Counted from the stretch's first letter, positions 15,765 through 24,100 are shown. The stretch: DNA of 35,794 bases from Clostridium frigidicarnis (GCF_900111985.1 NZ_FOKI01000032.1:1-35794); one strand, 5' to 3'. Program-made: numbers and translations. Notes: a model not told the origin generated them from the sequence alone.

Positions 15765-18209
15765 TTATTTTTTTTCAGATAACTTAGTAAATACTAATTT
15801 ATTTTCCTCAACTGTTCCTTGTATTATATCCCCAATATTAATATTTCCTCTTAATATTTCTTCACTAAGCTTATCTTCTACAATTTTTGTTATTGCTCTT
15901 CTTAAAGGTCTTGCTCCATATGTTATGTCAAAACCTTCTTTCGCCAATAAAGCTTCAGCATCTTCATTAAAGGAAACATATATGTCCTTACTTTGTAATC
16001 TAGAGGATACTGAATTTAACATTAGCTTAACTATTTCCTTAATATCATTTTGTTGTAATTGATGGAATACTATTATATCATCTATTCTATTTAAAAATTC
16101 TGGCCTGAAGCTATGTTTTAGCTCTTCCATAATGTTATTTTTCATTTTTTCATATTCATTTTCATTATTCTTAGAATTAACTGTAAATCCCATTGTTTTT
16201 TGTTTATTTATAGTTGATGCTCCTGTATTAGATGTCATTATGATTATAGTATTTTTAAAATTAATAGTTTTACCTTTTCCATCTGTAAGTCTTCCATCTT
16301 CTAGAATTTGCAATAAAATATTAAATACATCTGGATGTGCTTTTTCTATTTCATCGAATAATATCACAGAATATGGATTGCGCCTTACCTTTTCTGTCAA
16401 TTGTCCTCCATCATCAAACCCAACATATCCTGGAGGTGAACCTATAAGCCTAGACACTGAATGTTTCTCCATATATTCTGACATATCTACTCTTATCATA
16501 CTACTTTCATCACCAAACATAGCTTCTGCTAATGCCTTTGAAAGTTCTGTCTTACCAACACCAGTAGGTCCTAAAAATATAAATGATCCAATTGGTCTAG
16601 CAGGATCCTTTAATCCTACTCTTGCTCTTCTCACAGCTCTTGAAATTGACTTTACTGCTTCTTCCTGTCCTACAACTCGTTTATGAAGTATTTCCTCTAG
16701 ATTTAACAATCTTTGTGATTCTGTTTCTGTTAATTTTTCAACTGGAACCTTAGTCCATCTAGAAACAACTCCAGCAATCTCTTTTTCTGTAACTACTTGC
16801 TCATTTTTTGTATTTTCACTTTTCCAATTTTTCTTATTCTTATCTAGCTTAATCTTTAAGTCCTTTTCTTTATCTCTTAAAGTTGCAGCCTTTTCATAAT
16901 CCTGGACGTTTATTGCATCCTCTTTTTCTTTTGCAACCTTATCTATTTCCTCTTCAATTTGTTTTAAGTCTGGCGGTGCTGTTAGACTTTGAATTCTAAC
17001 CCTTGATGCAGCTTCATCAATTAAATCTATAGCTTTATCTGGCAAATATCTATCTGTTATATATCTATCTGATAAGTTTACGGCTGCATATAAAGCATCA
17101 TCTGTTATCTTAACTCCATGGTGAGCCTCATATTTATCTCTTATACCCTTTAAAATTTGTAAGGCCTCATCTTTTGACGGTTCTCCTACCTCTACTGGTT
17201 GAAATCTTCTTTCTAATGCAGAATCTTTTTCTATATATTTTCTATACTCCTCTATAGTTGTAGCTCCTATACATTGAATTTCTCCCCTTGCTAATGCAGG
17301 TTTTAAAATATTTGATGCATCTATAGCTCCCTCTGCTCCACCAGCTCTAACTATTGTATGAATTTCATCTATAAATAACATTACATTTTCTGCTTCTCTT
17401 ATTTCTTCCATTATCTTCTTTAATCTTTCTTCAAATTCACCTCTATATTTTGCTCCTGCAAGTAGTGCTGGTATATCTAATGTAACAACTCTTTTATTTT
17501 TTAATATCTCAGGTATATTGCCTTCAACTATTTTTTGCGCTAACCCTTCAACTATAGCTGTTTTACCAACACCTGGATCACCAATAAAACAAGGATTGTT
17601 TTTTATTCTTCTACATAATATTTCTAAAACTCTTTGGGTTTCATCATCTCTACCTATTACTGGATCTAGCTTACCTTCTCTTGCAAACTCTGTTAAATCT
17701 CTTCCATATTGGTTTAATACCGGTGTGTCAACTCCAACATTATTAGAATTGCCATTACTTTTAGGATTTCCTTGAGATGATATACTATCTATTAATTCTT
17801 TTCTTAAACTATTAAAATCAACAGATAACCCTCTTAATATAGTGTATGCTATACTCTCTGTTTCTTTCATTAGTGCAAGTAGTATATGCTCTGGGCTTAT
17901 ATAATTATTTCCTAGATTTCTAGCTTCTAATAAACTTAAATCTAATATCCTTTTGGTCCTAGGAGTTAATGGGATTTCGCTTTTACCTAATACAATATCT
18001 CCCTCTCCCTCTATTTCATATATTAATTTTTTTACTGCTCCCAAGGTTACTCCTCTTGAAGCTAATATATTTTTACTTATTCCTTCTTCTTTTAATATCC
18101 CTGATAGAATATGCTCTGTTCCTATATACCCATGTTTAAATTGTAATGCATCCTCTTGAGCATACCTAATAACATTTTGCGCTCTTTCAGTAAATCTTTC
18201 AAAAACCAT
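15765..18209 (-). CDS. clpC: ATP-dependent unfoldase ClpC
   Basis: Hsp100 AAA+ unfoldase that feeds substrates to ClpP; in Firmicutes it also degrades arginine-phosphorylated proteins marked by McsB. The 814 residues show the N-terminal Clp repeat domain (FTERAQNVIRYAQEDA; RILDLSLLEARNLGN), first Walker A GDPGVGKTA near 211, UVR-like middle domain (QDYEKAATLRDKEKDL), second Walker A GPTGVGKTEL, and DMSEYMEKHSVSRLIG, as expected. GGGGGTG stands eight bases before the ATG. It is the last gene of the ctsR-mcsA-mcsB-clpC operon. Confidence 0.97.
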   Translation of the reverse strand: MVFERFTERAQNVIRYAQEDALQFKHGYIGTEHILSGILKEEGISKNILASRGVTLGAVKKLIYEIEGEGDIVLGKSEIPLTPRTKRILDLSLLEARNLGNNYISPEHILLALMKETESIAYTILRGLSVDFNSLRKELIDSISSQGNPKSNGNSNNVGVDTPVLNQYGRDLTEFAREGKLDPVIGRDDETQRVLEILCRRIKNNPCFIGDPGVGKTAIVEGLAQKIVEGNIPEILKNKRVVTLDIPALLAGAKYRGEFEERLKKIMEEIREAENVMLFIDEIHTIVRAGGAEGAIDASNILKPALARGEIQCIGATTIEEYRKYIEKDSALERRFQPVEVGEPSKDEALQILKGIRDKYEAHHGVKITDDALYAAVNLSDRYITDRYLPDKAIDLIDEAASRVRIQSLTAPPDLKQIEEEIDKVAKEKEDAINVQDYEKAATLRDKEKDLKIKLDKNKKNWKSENTKNEQVVTEKEIAGVVSRWTKVPVEKLTETESQRLLNLEEILHKRVVGQEEAVKSISRAVRRARVGLKDPARPIGSFIFLGPTGVGKTELSKALAEAMFGDESSMIRVDMSEYMEKHSVSRLIGSPPGYVGFDDGGQLTEKVRRNPYSVILFDEIEKAHPDVFNILLQILEDGRLTDGKGKTINFKNTIIIMTSNTGASTINKQKTMGFTVNSKNNENEYEKMKNNIMEELKHSFRPEFLNRIDDIIVFHQLQQNDIKEIVKLMLNSVSSRLQSKDIYVSFNEDAEALLAKEGFDITYGARPLRRAITKIVEDKLSEEILRGNINIGDIIQGTVEENKLVFTKLSEKK

Positions 18210-18222
18210 ACTGTTACACCCC

Positions 18223-19242
18223 CTAATTAAACCTTTCTCTAACTAATTTTGCTCTTTGAAAATTTATTTCATTATTTGATAAGTCTTTGCAAAGAATTCT
18301 TTTTAATGATGATGGTTGACAATCCACTAACAATTCATTTAAAAACTTTTGTGTTATATTTTCTATTATGCCCATTTCTACGCCTAATCTTACATTTGAT
18401 AATAATTCCAAACCTTCTTCAATTGACAAAAGTCTAGAATTTTTTAGTATTGCCAGTGATCTGAATATTTTATCTTCTAATTCATACTTAAACTTATTAT
18501 TTACAAGCTCTCTTGTTTTAATCTCCTGATTGACTATTTGAGAAACAGTTCCCTGTAAATTTCTTATTATTTCTTCTTCACTGATACCCAATGTAATCTG
18601 ATTTGATACCTGATAAATATTGCCCTCTGCTTTAGAACCCTCTCCGTAAATGCCTCTTATTGTCATTCCCATTTGGGTTAAAGCTTTTAAAACTCCATTC
18701 ATTTCATTATTTAGAGTAATTGCTGGCAAGTGCAACATAGCAGACGCTCTTAATCCTGTTCCTAAATTTGTTGGACATGCTGTCACATAACCTATCTCTT
18801 CATCAAATCCATAATTTAAATTTTGTTCCAGAAAATCATCTATTTTATTTGCTTCATCATATGCCTCTTTAATATTCAATCCTGAGGTTATACTTTGTAT
18901 TCTTAAATGATCTTCCTCATTTATCATGATACTTAATGTTTCATCTTTATTTAAAATAAACGCTCCATTTTTATTTTCAGATAATTTTTTACTTATTACA
19001 TGTTTTTCAACATAATACTGTACTTCATCTTTTGATATTTCATCCAAACTTATTAACCCGAAGCTTTCTTTATCTTTTATTGCCTTAAAAAAACCATCTT
19101 GAACCTTTGATATAACATCCTTACTCTCATCTTCTGATAACTTATGAGGAAAGGGAACTTTATCTAAATTTCTTGCTATTCTTACCCTACTACTAAGAAC
19201 TATATTGTTTGAATCTGTATTTCCATTAATCCAATTATTCAT
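18223..19242 (-). CDS. mcsB: Protein-arginine kinase McsB
   Basis: Phosphorylates arginine residues of proteins, including CtsR, and marks substrates for ClpCP. The 339 residues have the phosphagen-kinase core: VLSSRVRIARNLDKVPFP near residue 16, EDHLRIQ near 114, the CPTNLGTGLRASAMLHLP signature near 173, and RGIYGEGS. All match McsB. The preceding site is GGGGGAG. It starts about 14 bases after mcsA, consistent with one transcript. Confidence 0.96.
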   Translation of the reverse strand: MNNWINGNTDSNNIVLSSRVRIARNLDKVPFPHKLSEDESKDVISKVQDGFFKAIKDKESFGLISLDEISKDEVQYYVEKHVISKKLSENKNGAFILNKDETLSIMINEEDHLRIQSITSGLNIKEAYDEANKIDDFLEQNLNYGFDEEIGYVTACPTNLGTGLRASAMLHLPAITLNNEMNGVLKALTQMGMTIRGIYGEGSKAEGNIYQVSNQITLGISEEEIIRNLQGTVSQIVNQEIKTRELVNNKFKYELEDKIFRSLAILKNSRLLSIEEGLELLSNVRLGVEMGIIENITQKFLNELLVDCQPSSLKRILCKDLSNNEINFQRAKLVRERFN

Positions 19243-19256
19243 AATAAAACTCCCCC

Positions 19257-19772
19257 TTACTCACCCTTTTTAATTTTATTTATTTTATCTCTTAGCTCTG
19301 CTGCCTTTTCATATTCTTCAACCAAAATAGCTTGTTGTAATTCTTCTTTTAATTTCAATAATCTTTTCTTTTCAATAAGTTCTTTTCCATTTTTTACAGG
19401 CAATTTTCCAACATGCTCAATATCTTTCTGTACCCTTCTAATCATAGGATTTACAATACTACTAAATGTCTTATAACATTCACTACAGCCTAAGATACCT
19501 GACTTTTTAAATTCACTATATGAAGTCCCACAATTTTCACATACCATATCACTATGGGTAATACTAGAGGGACTTTCACTTATATAATCCATAATACCTG
19601 TTATCAAGTTTTGGAAATTAAATGTAGTACTTATATTTCCATCAAAGTTAAATGATAAACTTTCTTGTTCCTTAGCACATTTCTCACATAAATTCATCTC
19701 ATTTTTTACCCCATTTACAACTTTAACAATATGAACATTTGCATTATTTTTATTACACCTTTCACACATCAT
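19257..19772 (-). CDS. mcsA: McsA, zinc-binding activator of McsB
   Basis: Activates the McsB kinase and takes part in CtsR control. The 171 residues contain four CxxC pairs (CERC, CEKC, CENC, CSEC) forming zinc-binding clusters, and a C-terminal UVR domain (LVEEYEKAAELRDKINKI). This matches McsA in length and layout. Two adjacent ATG codons follow GGGGTG; the first is taken as start. It lies between ctsR and mcsB, as in Bacillus. Confidence 0.94.
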   Translation of the reverse strand: MMCERCNKNNANVHIVKVVNGVKNEMNLCEKCAKEQESLSFNFDGNISTTFNFQNLITGIMDYISESPSSITHSDMVCENCGTSYSEFKKSGILGCSECYKTFSSIVNPMIRRVQKDIEHVGKLPVKNGKELIEKKRLLKLKEELQQAILVEEYEKAAELRDKINKIKKGE

Positions 19773-19824
19773 TTAAATCACCCCTATATGAAATTATTAC
19801 CTTTTTATCTTATTAAATATCAAG

Positions 19825-20277
19825 TTATGATAAAACTATCATAATAATAGACTTTAAAATTTTAGCCCTCTGCATATTTTTATCAATAGAATATACAAGT
19901 ATTCTTTGGTTTACTGCTGATTTTATTATTTCTCTTTCTCTAATTGTTATAATATTTGAATCATAAAGACCGTCAATTAAAGCCAGTGAATTATTGTATG
20001 TTATACTCTCTCCAATTTTATCTAAAATTATTTTTTTTAATATACTGTTATCATCATATTTAAGTTGTTTTATAACAATACATCCTCCTCCGCCTCTTCT
20101 ACTCTCTATAATATAACCTTTATCAACAGTAAATCTTGTTGTTAATACATAGTTTATCTGAGATGGTGCACAACTAAATTTATTAGCTAATTCATTTCTT
20201 TGAATTTGTATTGCCTCTCCATCATCACTTAGTAATGATTTTATAAACTCCTCTATAATGTCCGATAATCTTGCCAT
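19825..20277 (-). CDS. ctsR: Heat-shock repressor CtsR
   Basis: Repressor of the class III heat-shock (clp) genes. The 150 residues start MARLSDIIEEFIKSLL and include the winged-helix N-terminal domain with ELANKFSCAPSQINYVLTTRF and the wing RRGGGGCIVI, which contacts DNA in the known structure. The C-terminal half (ALIDGLYDSNIITIREREI) is the McsB/ClpC-controlled part. The ATG at 20277 is used; the extra TTG just before it is nearer the AAGGAAG site. A CtsR box lies immediately upstream, implying autoregulation of the whole operon. Confidence 0.94.
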   Translation of the reverse strand: MARLSDIIEEFIKSLLSDDGEAIQIQRNELANKFSCAPSQINYVLTTRFTVDKGYIIESRRGGGGCIVIKQLKYDDNSILKKIILDKIGESITYNNSLALIDGLYDSNIITIREREIIKSAVNQRILVYSIDKNMQRAKILKSIIMIVLS

Positions 20278-20295
20278 CAAAACACTTCCTTTGTT

Positions 20296-20312
20296 ATTGA
20301 CTTTCTTTGATC
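20296..20312 (-). promoter_or_regulatory. CtsR operator (heptad repeat)
   Basis: On the minus strand this reads GATCAAAGAAAGTCAAT: two heptads GATCAAA and AGTCAAT separated by GAA. The known consensus is RGTCAAANANRGTCAAA, so one to two mismatches per heptad. It sits about 20 bases before the ctsR start and just downstream of a TATAAT (20324-20329), where it would block transcription. Confidence 0.75.
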
Positions 20313-20323
20313 TTTAGTTAAAT

Positions 20324-20350
20324 ATTATAACTTTATTTTTTGTGATTCAA
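20324..20350 (-). promoter_or_regulatory. Promoter of the ctsR operon
   Basis: TATAAT at 20324-20329 has TTGAAT (20345-20350) upstream, spacer 15 bases, short of the ideal 17. The -10 is convincing; the -35 is provisional. Confidence 0.5.
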
Positions 20351-20698
20351 CTCTATTTTATTGATGAATTCTCACGTTTTTTCTCATTTTAAGTGATTCA
20401 AAGAATTTATATTCAATTTTCTGAATTTTACTTATTATTTCTTTAATATTTATAATAAACCATGTAAACTTAGTCATATTGATTTTAAATAAGGGCACTA
20501 CTATTATCAAGTGATTCTTAGCTTTAGTCAGAGTTTGCTTAATAGAACTCTCTCTTTCCAACTAAATCTTAGAAGAACTTATCTAGGGCGGTTACGAATC
20601 TTATACCCTAAAGGACATCTATTCTCCAACTTGTAGAAGATTGTAGTATTGGAGTATCTAAACATGGAATAAATATTTTTTATATAGGGAGTGTTAGA
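20351..20698. other. Gene-free region upstream of the MBL-fold gene, with a possible structured leader
   Basis: The first 200 bases are AT-rich filler with AAGTGATTC repeated. From about 20565 the base composition rises (AGGGCGGTTACG). Two local hairpins are possible: TAGGG (20584-20588) with CCCTA (20606-20610), and CTCCAA (20624-20629) with TTGGAG (20649-20654). It could be a structured RNA leader of the MBL-like gene or a repeat remnant. A 67-codon minus-strand reading frame here is not credible. Confidence 0.45.
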
Positions 20699-21337
20699 AT
20701 GGAAATTACTTGGGTAGGAAAATCCTGCTTTTTTATAAAAACGTCTATGGGAAAACGTATTTTGACAGACCCCTTTAAATGTGATTATGTTGATTCATTG
20801 AATAATGTTTCTTATATAACATTAAGCCATAATCATTTTAACAATGATTATATGCCCGAAAATCTTAAAGAATCCACAATTATACAAAACTCAGATGGTT
20901 TAAGTTCTAAAGATATTTCAATAGATTGTATTGAAAGTTTTCATGATGAATATGCCGGAAAAAAAAGAGGCGTAAATAGAATTTTTATTTTCAATTTTGA
21001 TAATTTTAGAATTGCACACCTTGGACATCTTGGACACCTTCTTGATAGTGATTCTCTTAAAATTCTAGAAAACATAAATATTCTCTGCATACCTGTAGGT
21101 GGAAATTTTACAATAGATGGACACCATGCTTCAACTATTTGCAACCAAATAAATGCAAATATAGTTATCCCAATGAATTATAACCTTAATATAAACCTAT
21201 CTATGATAGATGGTGTTGATAAATTCATTCCTTACATGTCTAATACTAAAAAAATAGATTCTGATACTATAATACTAAATGATTTTATATCATATAAAAA
21301 TCAAGTATTATTGCTGACACCTTCAACTTACTTGTAA
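20699..21337 (+). CDS. Metallo-beta-lactamase-fold protein with altered metal ligands
   Basis: 212 residues of the UlaG/UPF0173-like MBL branch: MEITWVGKSCFFIKTSMG, the LTDPF segment, FHDEYAGKKRGVNR and the CIPVGGNFTIDG strand are typical. Yet the metal site differs. The HxHxDH motif reads HNHFNN (44-49), so the Asp and the last His are both Asn; GDLG becomes GHLG (His 110); and the usual PMH reads PMN (Asn 160). His 44, 46 and 82 remain. A normal two-metal hydrolase is therefore unlikely. AGGGAGTG stands before the ATG. It has no operon partners; Mur ligase is convergent. Possibly a scaffold or one-metal enzyme; not sure. Confidence 0.8.
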   Translation: MEITWVGKSCFFIKTSMGKRILTDPFKCDYVDSLNNVSYITLSHNHFNNDYMPENLKESTIIQNSDGLSSKDISIDCIESFHDEYAGKKRGVNRIFIFNFDNFRIAHLGHLGHLLDSDSLKILENINILCIPVGGNFTIDGHHASTICNQINANIVIPMNYNLNINLSMIDGVDKFIPYMSNTKKIDSDTIILNDFISYKNQVLLLTPSTYL

Positions 21338-21361
21338 AAAAGTGTCTATGCCACTCTTTAA

Positions 21362-21475
21362 TTGAGAATTGAGATTTGACAATTTACAATTATGGTTGAA
21401 AGTCAAAGACTTTCTGAAAAAGTACTTTTTATTTTAGAAATCTTTCTAAAAAGATTTCACACTCTCAATTCTCAA
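21362..21475. repeat. Palindromic repeat with 13-bp ends TTGAGAATTGAGA
   Basis: Perfect 13-bp terminal inverted repeats (21362-21374 and 21463-21475). Inside are two smaller hairpins, GAAAGTC/GACTTTC and GAAATCTTT-type, so the whole can fold as a long cruciform. It is not coding. It resembles in style the AATTGACAATT repeat at 23.7 kb. Confidence 0.7.
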
Positions 21476-21557
21476 CTAAAAAAAGAATATGTGTTTTCAA
21501 TATTTCTCAAAGTTATACGCTGATTTAAAATCTATACTATGCTATAGATTAAAGTAA

Positions 21558-21605
21558 AAAGTAATAAACCCATTTATATTGCTATATTAATGAGTTTATT
21601 ACTTT
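21558..21605. terminator. Bidirectional terminator between MBL-like gene and Mur ligase
   Basis: AAAGTAATAAAC (21558-21569) pairs with GTTTATTACTTT (21594-21605), with inner pairs CATT/AATG and ATAT/ATAT. The T-rich tail on the plus strand merges into the AGGCACAT element end (TTTTTTGAATGTGCCT). Confidence 0.7.
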
Positions 21606-21606
21606 C

Positions 21607-21631
21607 TTTTTTGAATGTGCCTCATCTTAAA
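21607..21631 (+). repeat. End fragment of the AGGCACAT element (deletion form)
   Basis: TTTTTTGAATGTGCCT is identical to the right end of the full elements. The preceding hairpin (21558-21605) occupies the place of the outer stem, but the AGGCACAT left end and the middle and apical stems are missing. The nine bases after it match those at 5540-5548 except one. Confidence 0.6.
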
Positions 21632-21638
21632 TTAATTT

Positions 21639-23333
21639 TTAATGACTTAATAAGTCTGCATTTACTTCCAGTTGATTTAGTCCCTGAGTTTTTAGATACT
21701 TGTTTATTACTGGAATTATTACATCTAAGCACTGAGTAAACAAGATTATTACATCATTTTTTTCTGCTTTATTTAATGATTCAAGTATTGCATCCTCTTC
21801 TTTATATATTATTTCTATATCTTTTTCTTTAAAATTGTTATTTAATGCCCCTTGTTTTAATAAATTAGCTGTTTCCCCTACTTTTCTTTCTCTTAAATCA
21901 TCCTGTTCTCTTATAATTATTTTATTACTATTCTTTGCAGCTATTCTCCCTAATTCTTTTATATATTTATCTTTTCTATCTCCAGGTGCTGCTATTATAG
22001 ATATTATCTTTTCGTGTTTTAATTCTTTTGCTATTGAAAATATCTCTTCAAATGCTTCAGGATTATGTCCGTAATCTAGTACTACTTTAAAGTCCTTTAT
22101 ATCTAAAATATTTTGCCTTCCGCTATTAGTATTTAAATCACATTCTAATTTGTTTATTACATCTATTAGAACATCTAATTCATAAAATTCCTTTAATGCT
22201 GCTACTGCACACATTATATTTTTTATATTACTTTTAGAAATACCATTATGACAAAAATTTATTTTTTTAATGTTTCCTAGATTATGCTCTTTACCATCAA
22301 AAATATATATTAAATGATTTTCTTTCAAAAAAATTAATTCTATATTAGGGTTATTGTCTTTTTCTAATATGGAAATTGGTTTTATTGAGAAATAACATAC
22401 TTTATATCTTTTTTCATCTATAAATTTTAGTATATGTTTATTATATGGAACTATTGCCTTTCCATTATTTTTAAGAGCTTTTAATGTAATAGCTTTGACA
22501 GCTGCAAGCTCATCTAAATTTTTTATTCCATCCACGCCTATATGATCTTCTGAAATTGATGTTATTATTGCAATATCAGATTCTAAATATCCTAGACCTT
22601 TTTTTATTATTCCCCCTCTTGCAGTTTCTAAAACACCTATATCTATACCAGGGTTTTCCAAAACCATTCTTGCACTTAAATATCCTGTTGTATCTCCACT
22701 TAATATTTTTTTGTCTTTTATATATACTCCACCTGTTGATGCCATACCACTGTTTCTACCAAGTTTCAACAAAATATTATGTATTAATCTAGAAGTTGTA
22801 GTTTTTCCGTTTGTACCTGTTACACTTATCAATGGAATTCTTCCAATATTTTTATCTATTATGTACTTATATAATTTATTTATATCTTTACTAAATTCAT
22901 CATTAAATCTATTTTTATCTATCAACGTTAAATTTTTACCATATCCTATTTGTAGCGTATTTTTATCTACTTCTATGAATGGCATATTTTTTTCAATAAC
23001 GCACTTTATTATGTCTTCATTCCATATATATTTTTTTATATTCCTGCCCTTTCTTATTATATATTTCTTAAATGAATTCTTTTCCAATTGTCTAAGTATA
23101 AATTGAGCTATATTTTCATTGGTATATGTAACAAATATATTAAATTCTTCTGATAGCTTTATAATATCTTTAATTTCTTCATTACATCCTAAAATTTTAC
23201 TTATAATTATGTATTCATCCATCACTTTATTGATTTCATCAATAGACGTACCCTTGTTAAATACACATCTCACTACTCTTTTATAACCATTAATTTCATA
23301 TCCATCTATGAACCTAATTAGCTTTATACTCAT
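21639..23333 (-). CDS. CphA-like Mur ligase lacking the ATP-grasp domain
   Basis: 564 residues. The C-terminal two thirds match the Mur-ligase half of cyanophycin synthetase CphA: P-loop VTGTNGKTTTSRL near 171-183, GDTTGYLSARMVLENP, VLETARGGIIKKGLGY, ITSISEDHIGVDG, and a C-terminal domain with SGRQN and VLDYGHNPEAF. The N-terminal 150 residues carry the CphA-type linker PFIEVDKNTLQIGYG. In CphA an ATP-grasp domain of roughly 300 residues stands between that linker and the Mur domain; here the linker goes straight to IPLISVTGTNG. The length (CphA is about 870) fits a clean loss of that module. Substrate is unknown; an amide ligase acting on a non-cyanophycin acid is a guess. SD AGGAG before the ATG. 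Confidence 0.8.
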   Translation of the reverse strand: MSIKLIRFIDGYEINGYKRVVRCVFNKGTSIDEINKVMDEYIIISKILGCNEEIKDIIKLSEEFNIFVTYTNENIAQFILRQLEKNSFKKYIIRKGRNIKKYIWNEDIIKCVIEKNMPFIEVDKNTLQIGYGKNLTLIDKNRFNDEFSKDINKLYKYIIDKNIGRIPLISVTGTNGKTTTSRLIHNILLKLGRNSGMASTGGVYIKDKKILSGDTTGYLSARMVLENPGIDIGVLETARGGIIKKGLGYLESDIAIITSISEDHIGVDGIKNLDELAAVKAITLKALKNNGKAIVPYNKHILKFIDEKRYKVCYFSIKPISILEKDNNPNIELIFLKENHLIYIFDGKEHNLGNIKKINFCHNGISKSNIKNIMCAVAALKEFYELDVLIDVINKLECDLNTNSGRQNILDIKDFKVVLDYGHNPEAFEEIFSIAKELKHEKIISIIAAPGDRKDKYIKELGRIAAKNSNKIIIREQDDLRERKVGETANLLKQGALNNNFKEKDIEIIYKEEDAILESLNKAEKNDVIILFTQCLDVIIPVINKYLKTQGLNQLEVNADLLSH

Positions 23334-23426
23334 AATAGTTCAACTCCTAAGGCTAATTTTTAAAGTCTAGTAATTACTGCTACTGCCCCCAATTAAATAC
23401 TAATACTTCCTAGATAAGTTTTTATA

Positions 23427-23587
23427 AGGCACATGAAAGAGAATAACAAGTCCAAGATGCCATGTATATTTTGTGTCAGACAAGGAAGTGATATTAGTTC
23501 ATAGCATAAGGCTATGGGTTAATATCGCTGACGCAGTATGGCACAAAATAGACTAGCATACTGACTTGTTATTTTTTGAATGTGCCT
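23427..23587 (+). repeat. AGGCACAT structured repeat element, copy 2
   Basis: 161 bp with the same ends as copy 1 (3792-3950). The outer stem is AATAACAAGTC/GACTTGTTATT, differing from copy 1 at four paired positions that all change together. The middle stem pairs TATTTTGTGTCA with TGGCACAAAATA. The apical hairpin (GATATTAG... with ...TAATATC, loop ATAAG) is 16 bp with three G-T pairs and almost no sequence in common with copy 1. Unpaired ACAAGGAAG and GCTGACGCAGTATG are unchanged. Both copies are in the same orientation. Confidence 0.8.
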
Positions 23588-23735
23588 AAGCTTCATCTAT
23601 ATGAGTATTAGCACTTAATCTTTCCTATTATACCCACCATTATATATTTATATCCTTATAAAAATAGTACTTTTTTAGTGTAAAATTTGCTATTATAAAA
23701 TATATCAAAAGAACAAAAAGCTGCGCCCTTTTGTT

Positions 23736-23985
23736 AATTGACAATTGATAATTGACGATTATTGTTGGAAGTCACAGACTTCCTAAATATAAAGTTGAAG
23801 GTTGAGAGTGGAAAGTTGAAAGTTATGGCTAAAAATCACAGATTTTCTCTAAATTATATTTTTTAAATTTTAAAATCTTCCTTAGAAGGTTTATCCTTGA
23901 ATTGTCAATTTTCAATCGTCAATTGTCAATTTCTTAAACTCTTGTAACTTGCCACTTGTAATTTTTCATTCATTAAAGTTCTCAA
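23736..23985. repeat. AATTGACAATT-type palindromic repeats, interleaved
   Basis: The left arm 23736-23760 (AATTGACAATTGATAATTG...) is complementary to the right arm 23900-23931 (AATTGTCAATTTTCAATCG...). A second pair, GGTTGAGAGTGGAAAGTTG from about 23800 and ACTTGCCACTTGTAA to 23985, is interleaved with the first rather than nested. This type of short palindromic intergenic repeat is common in clostridial genomes. Confidence 0.65.
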
Positions 23986-24058
23986 CTAAAAAATCTATAT
24001 ATTTTAATAGTTATCAAAGTTGTCCACAGATTTGAAATTTTATAATATCCTATAAAGT

Positions 24059-24090
24059 AAAAAAGAACCATCAATTGATGGTTCTTTTTT
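24059..24090 (-). terminator. Intrinsic terminator of the ferredoxin gene
   Basis: A perfect 32-base palindrome with arms AAAAAAGAACCATC and GATGGTTCTTTTTT around AATT, 11 bases after the stop codon. Confidence 0.9.
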
Positions 24091-24100
24091 AGAGTATTTA

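Larger units (their letters stand above)
23334..24058. other. Repeat-rich gap between Mur ligase and ferredoxin
   Basis: The stretch 23334-24100 has no gene. It holds the second AGGCACAT element (23427-23587) and a run of interleaved palindromic repeats (23736-23985); ferredoxin's terminator follows. No reading frame is credible. Confidence 0.7.

Noticed and set aside
16132-16686. Plus-strand reading frame of 184 codons opposite clpC
   Set aside because: Antisense shadow of the second ATPase domain of clpC; no start signals.
20358-20561. Minus-strand reading frame of 67 codons upstream of ctsR
   Set aside because: No ribosome binding site, no recognised motif, lies beyond the ctsR promoter and its composition resembles intergenic DNA.
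23334-24058. CRISPR array or phage attachment region in the repeat-rich gap
   Set aside because: The repeats are inverted and interleaved, not regular direct repeats with unique spacers; no cas or integrase gene is near.
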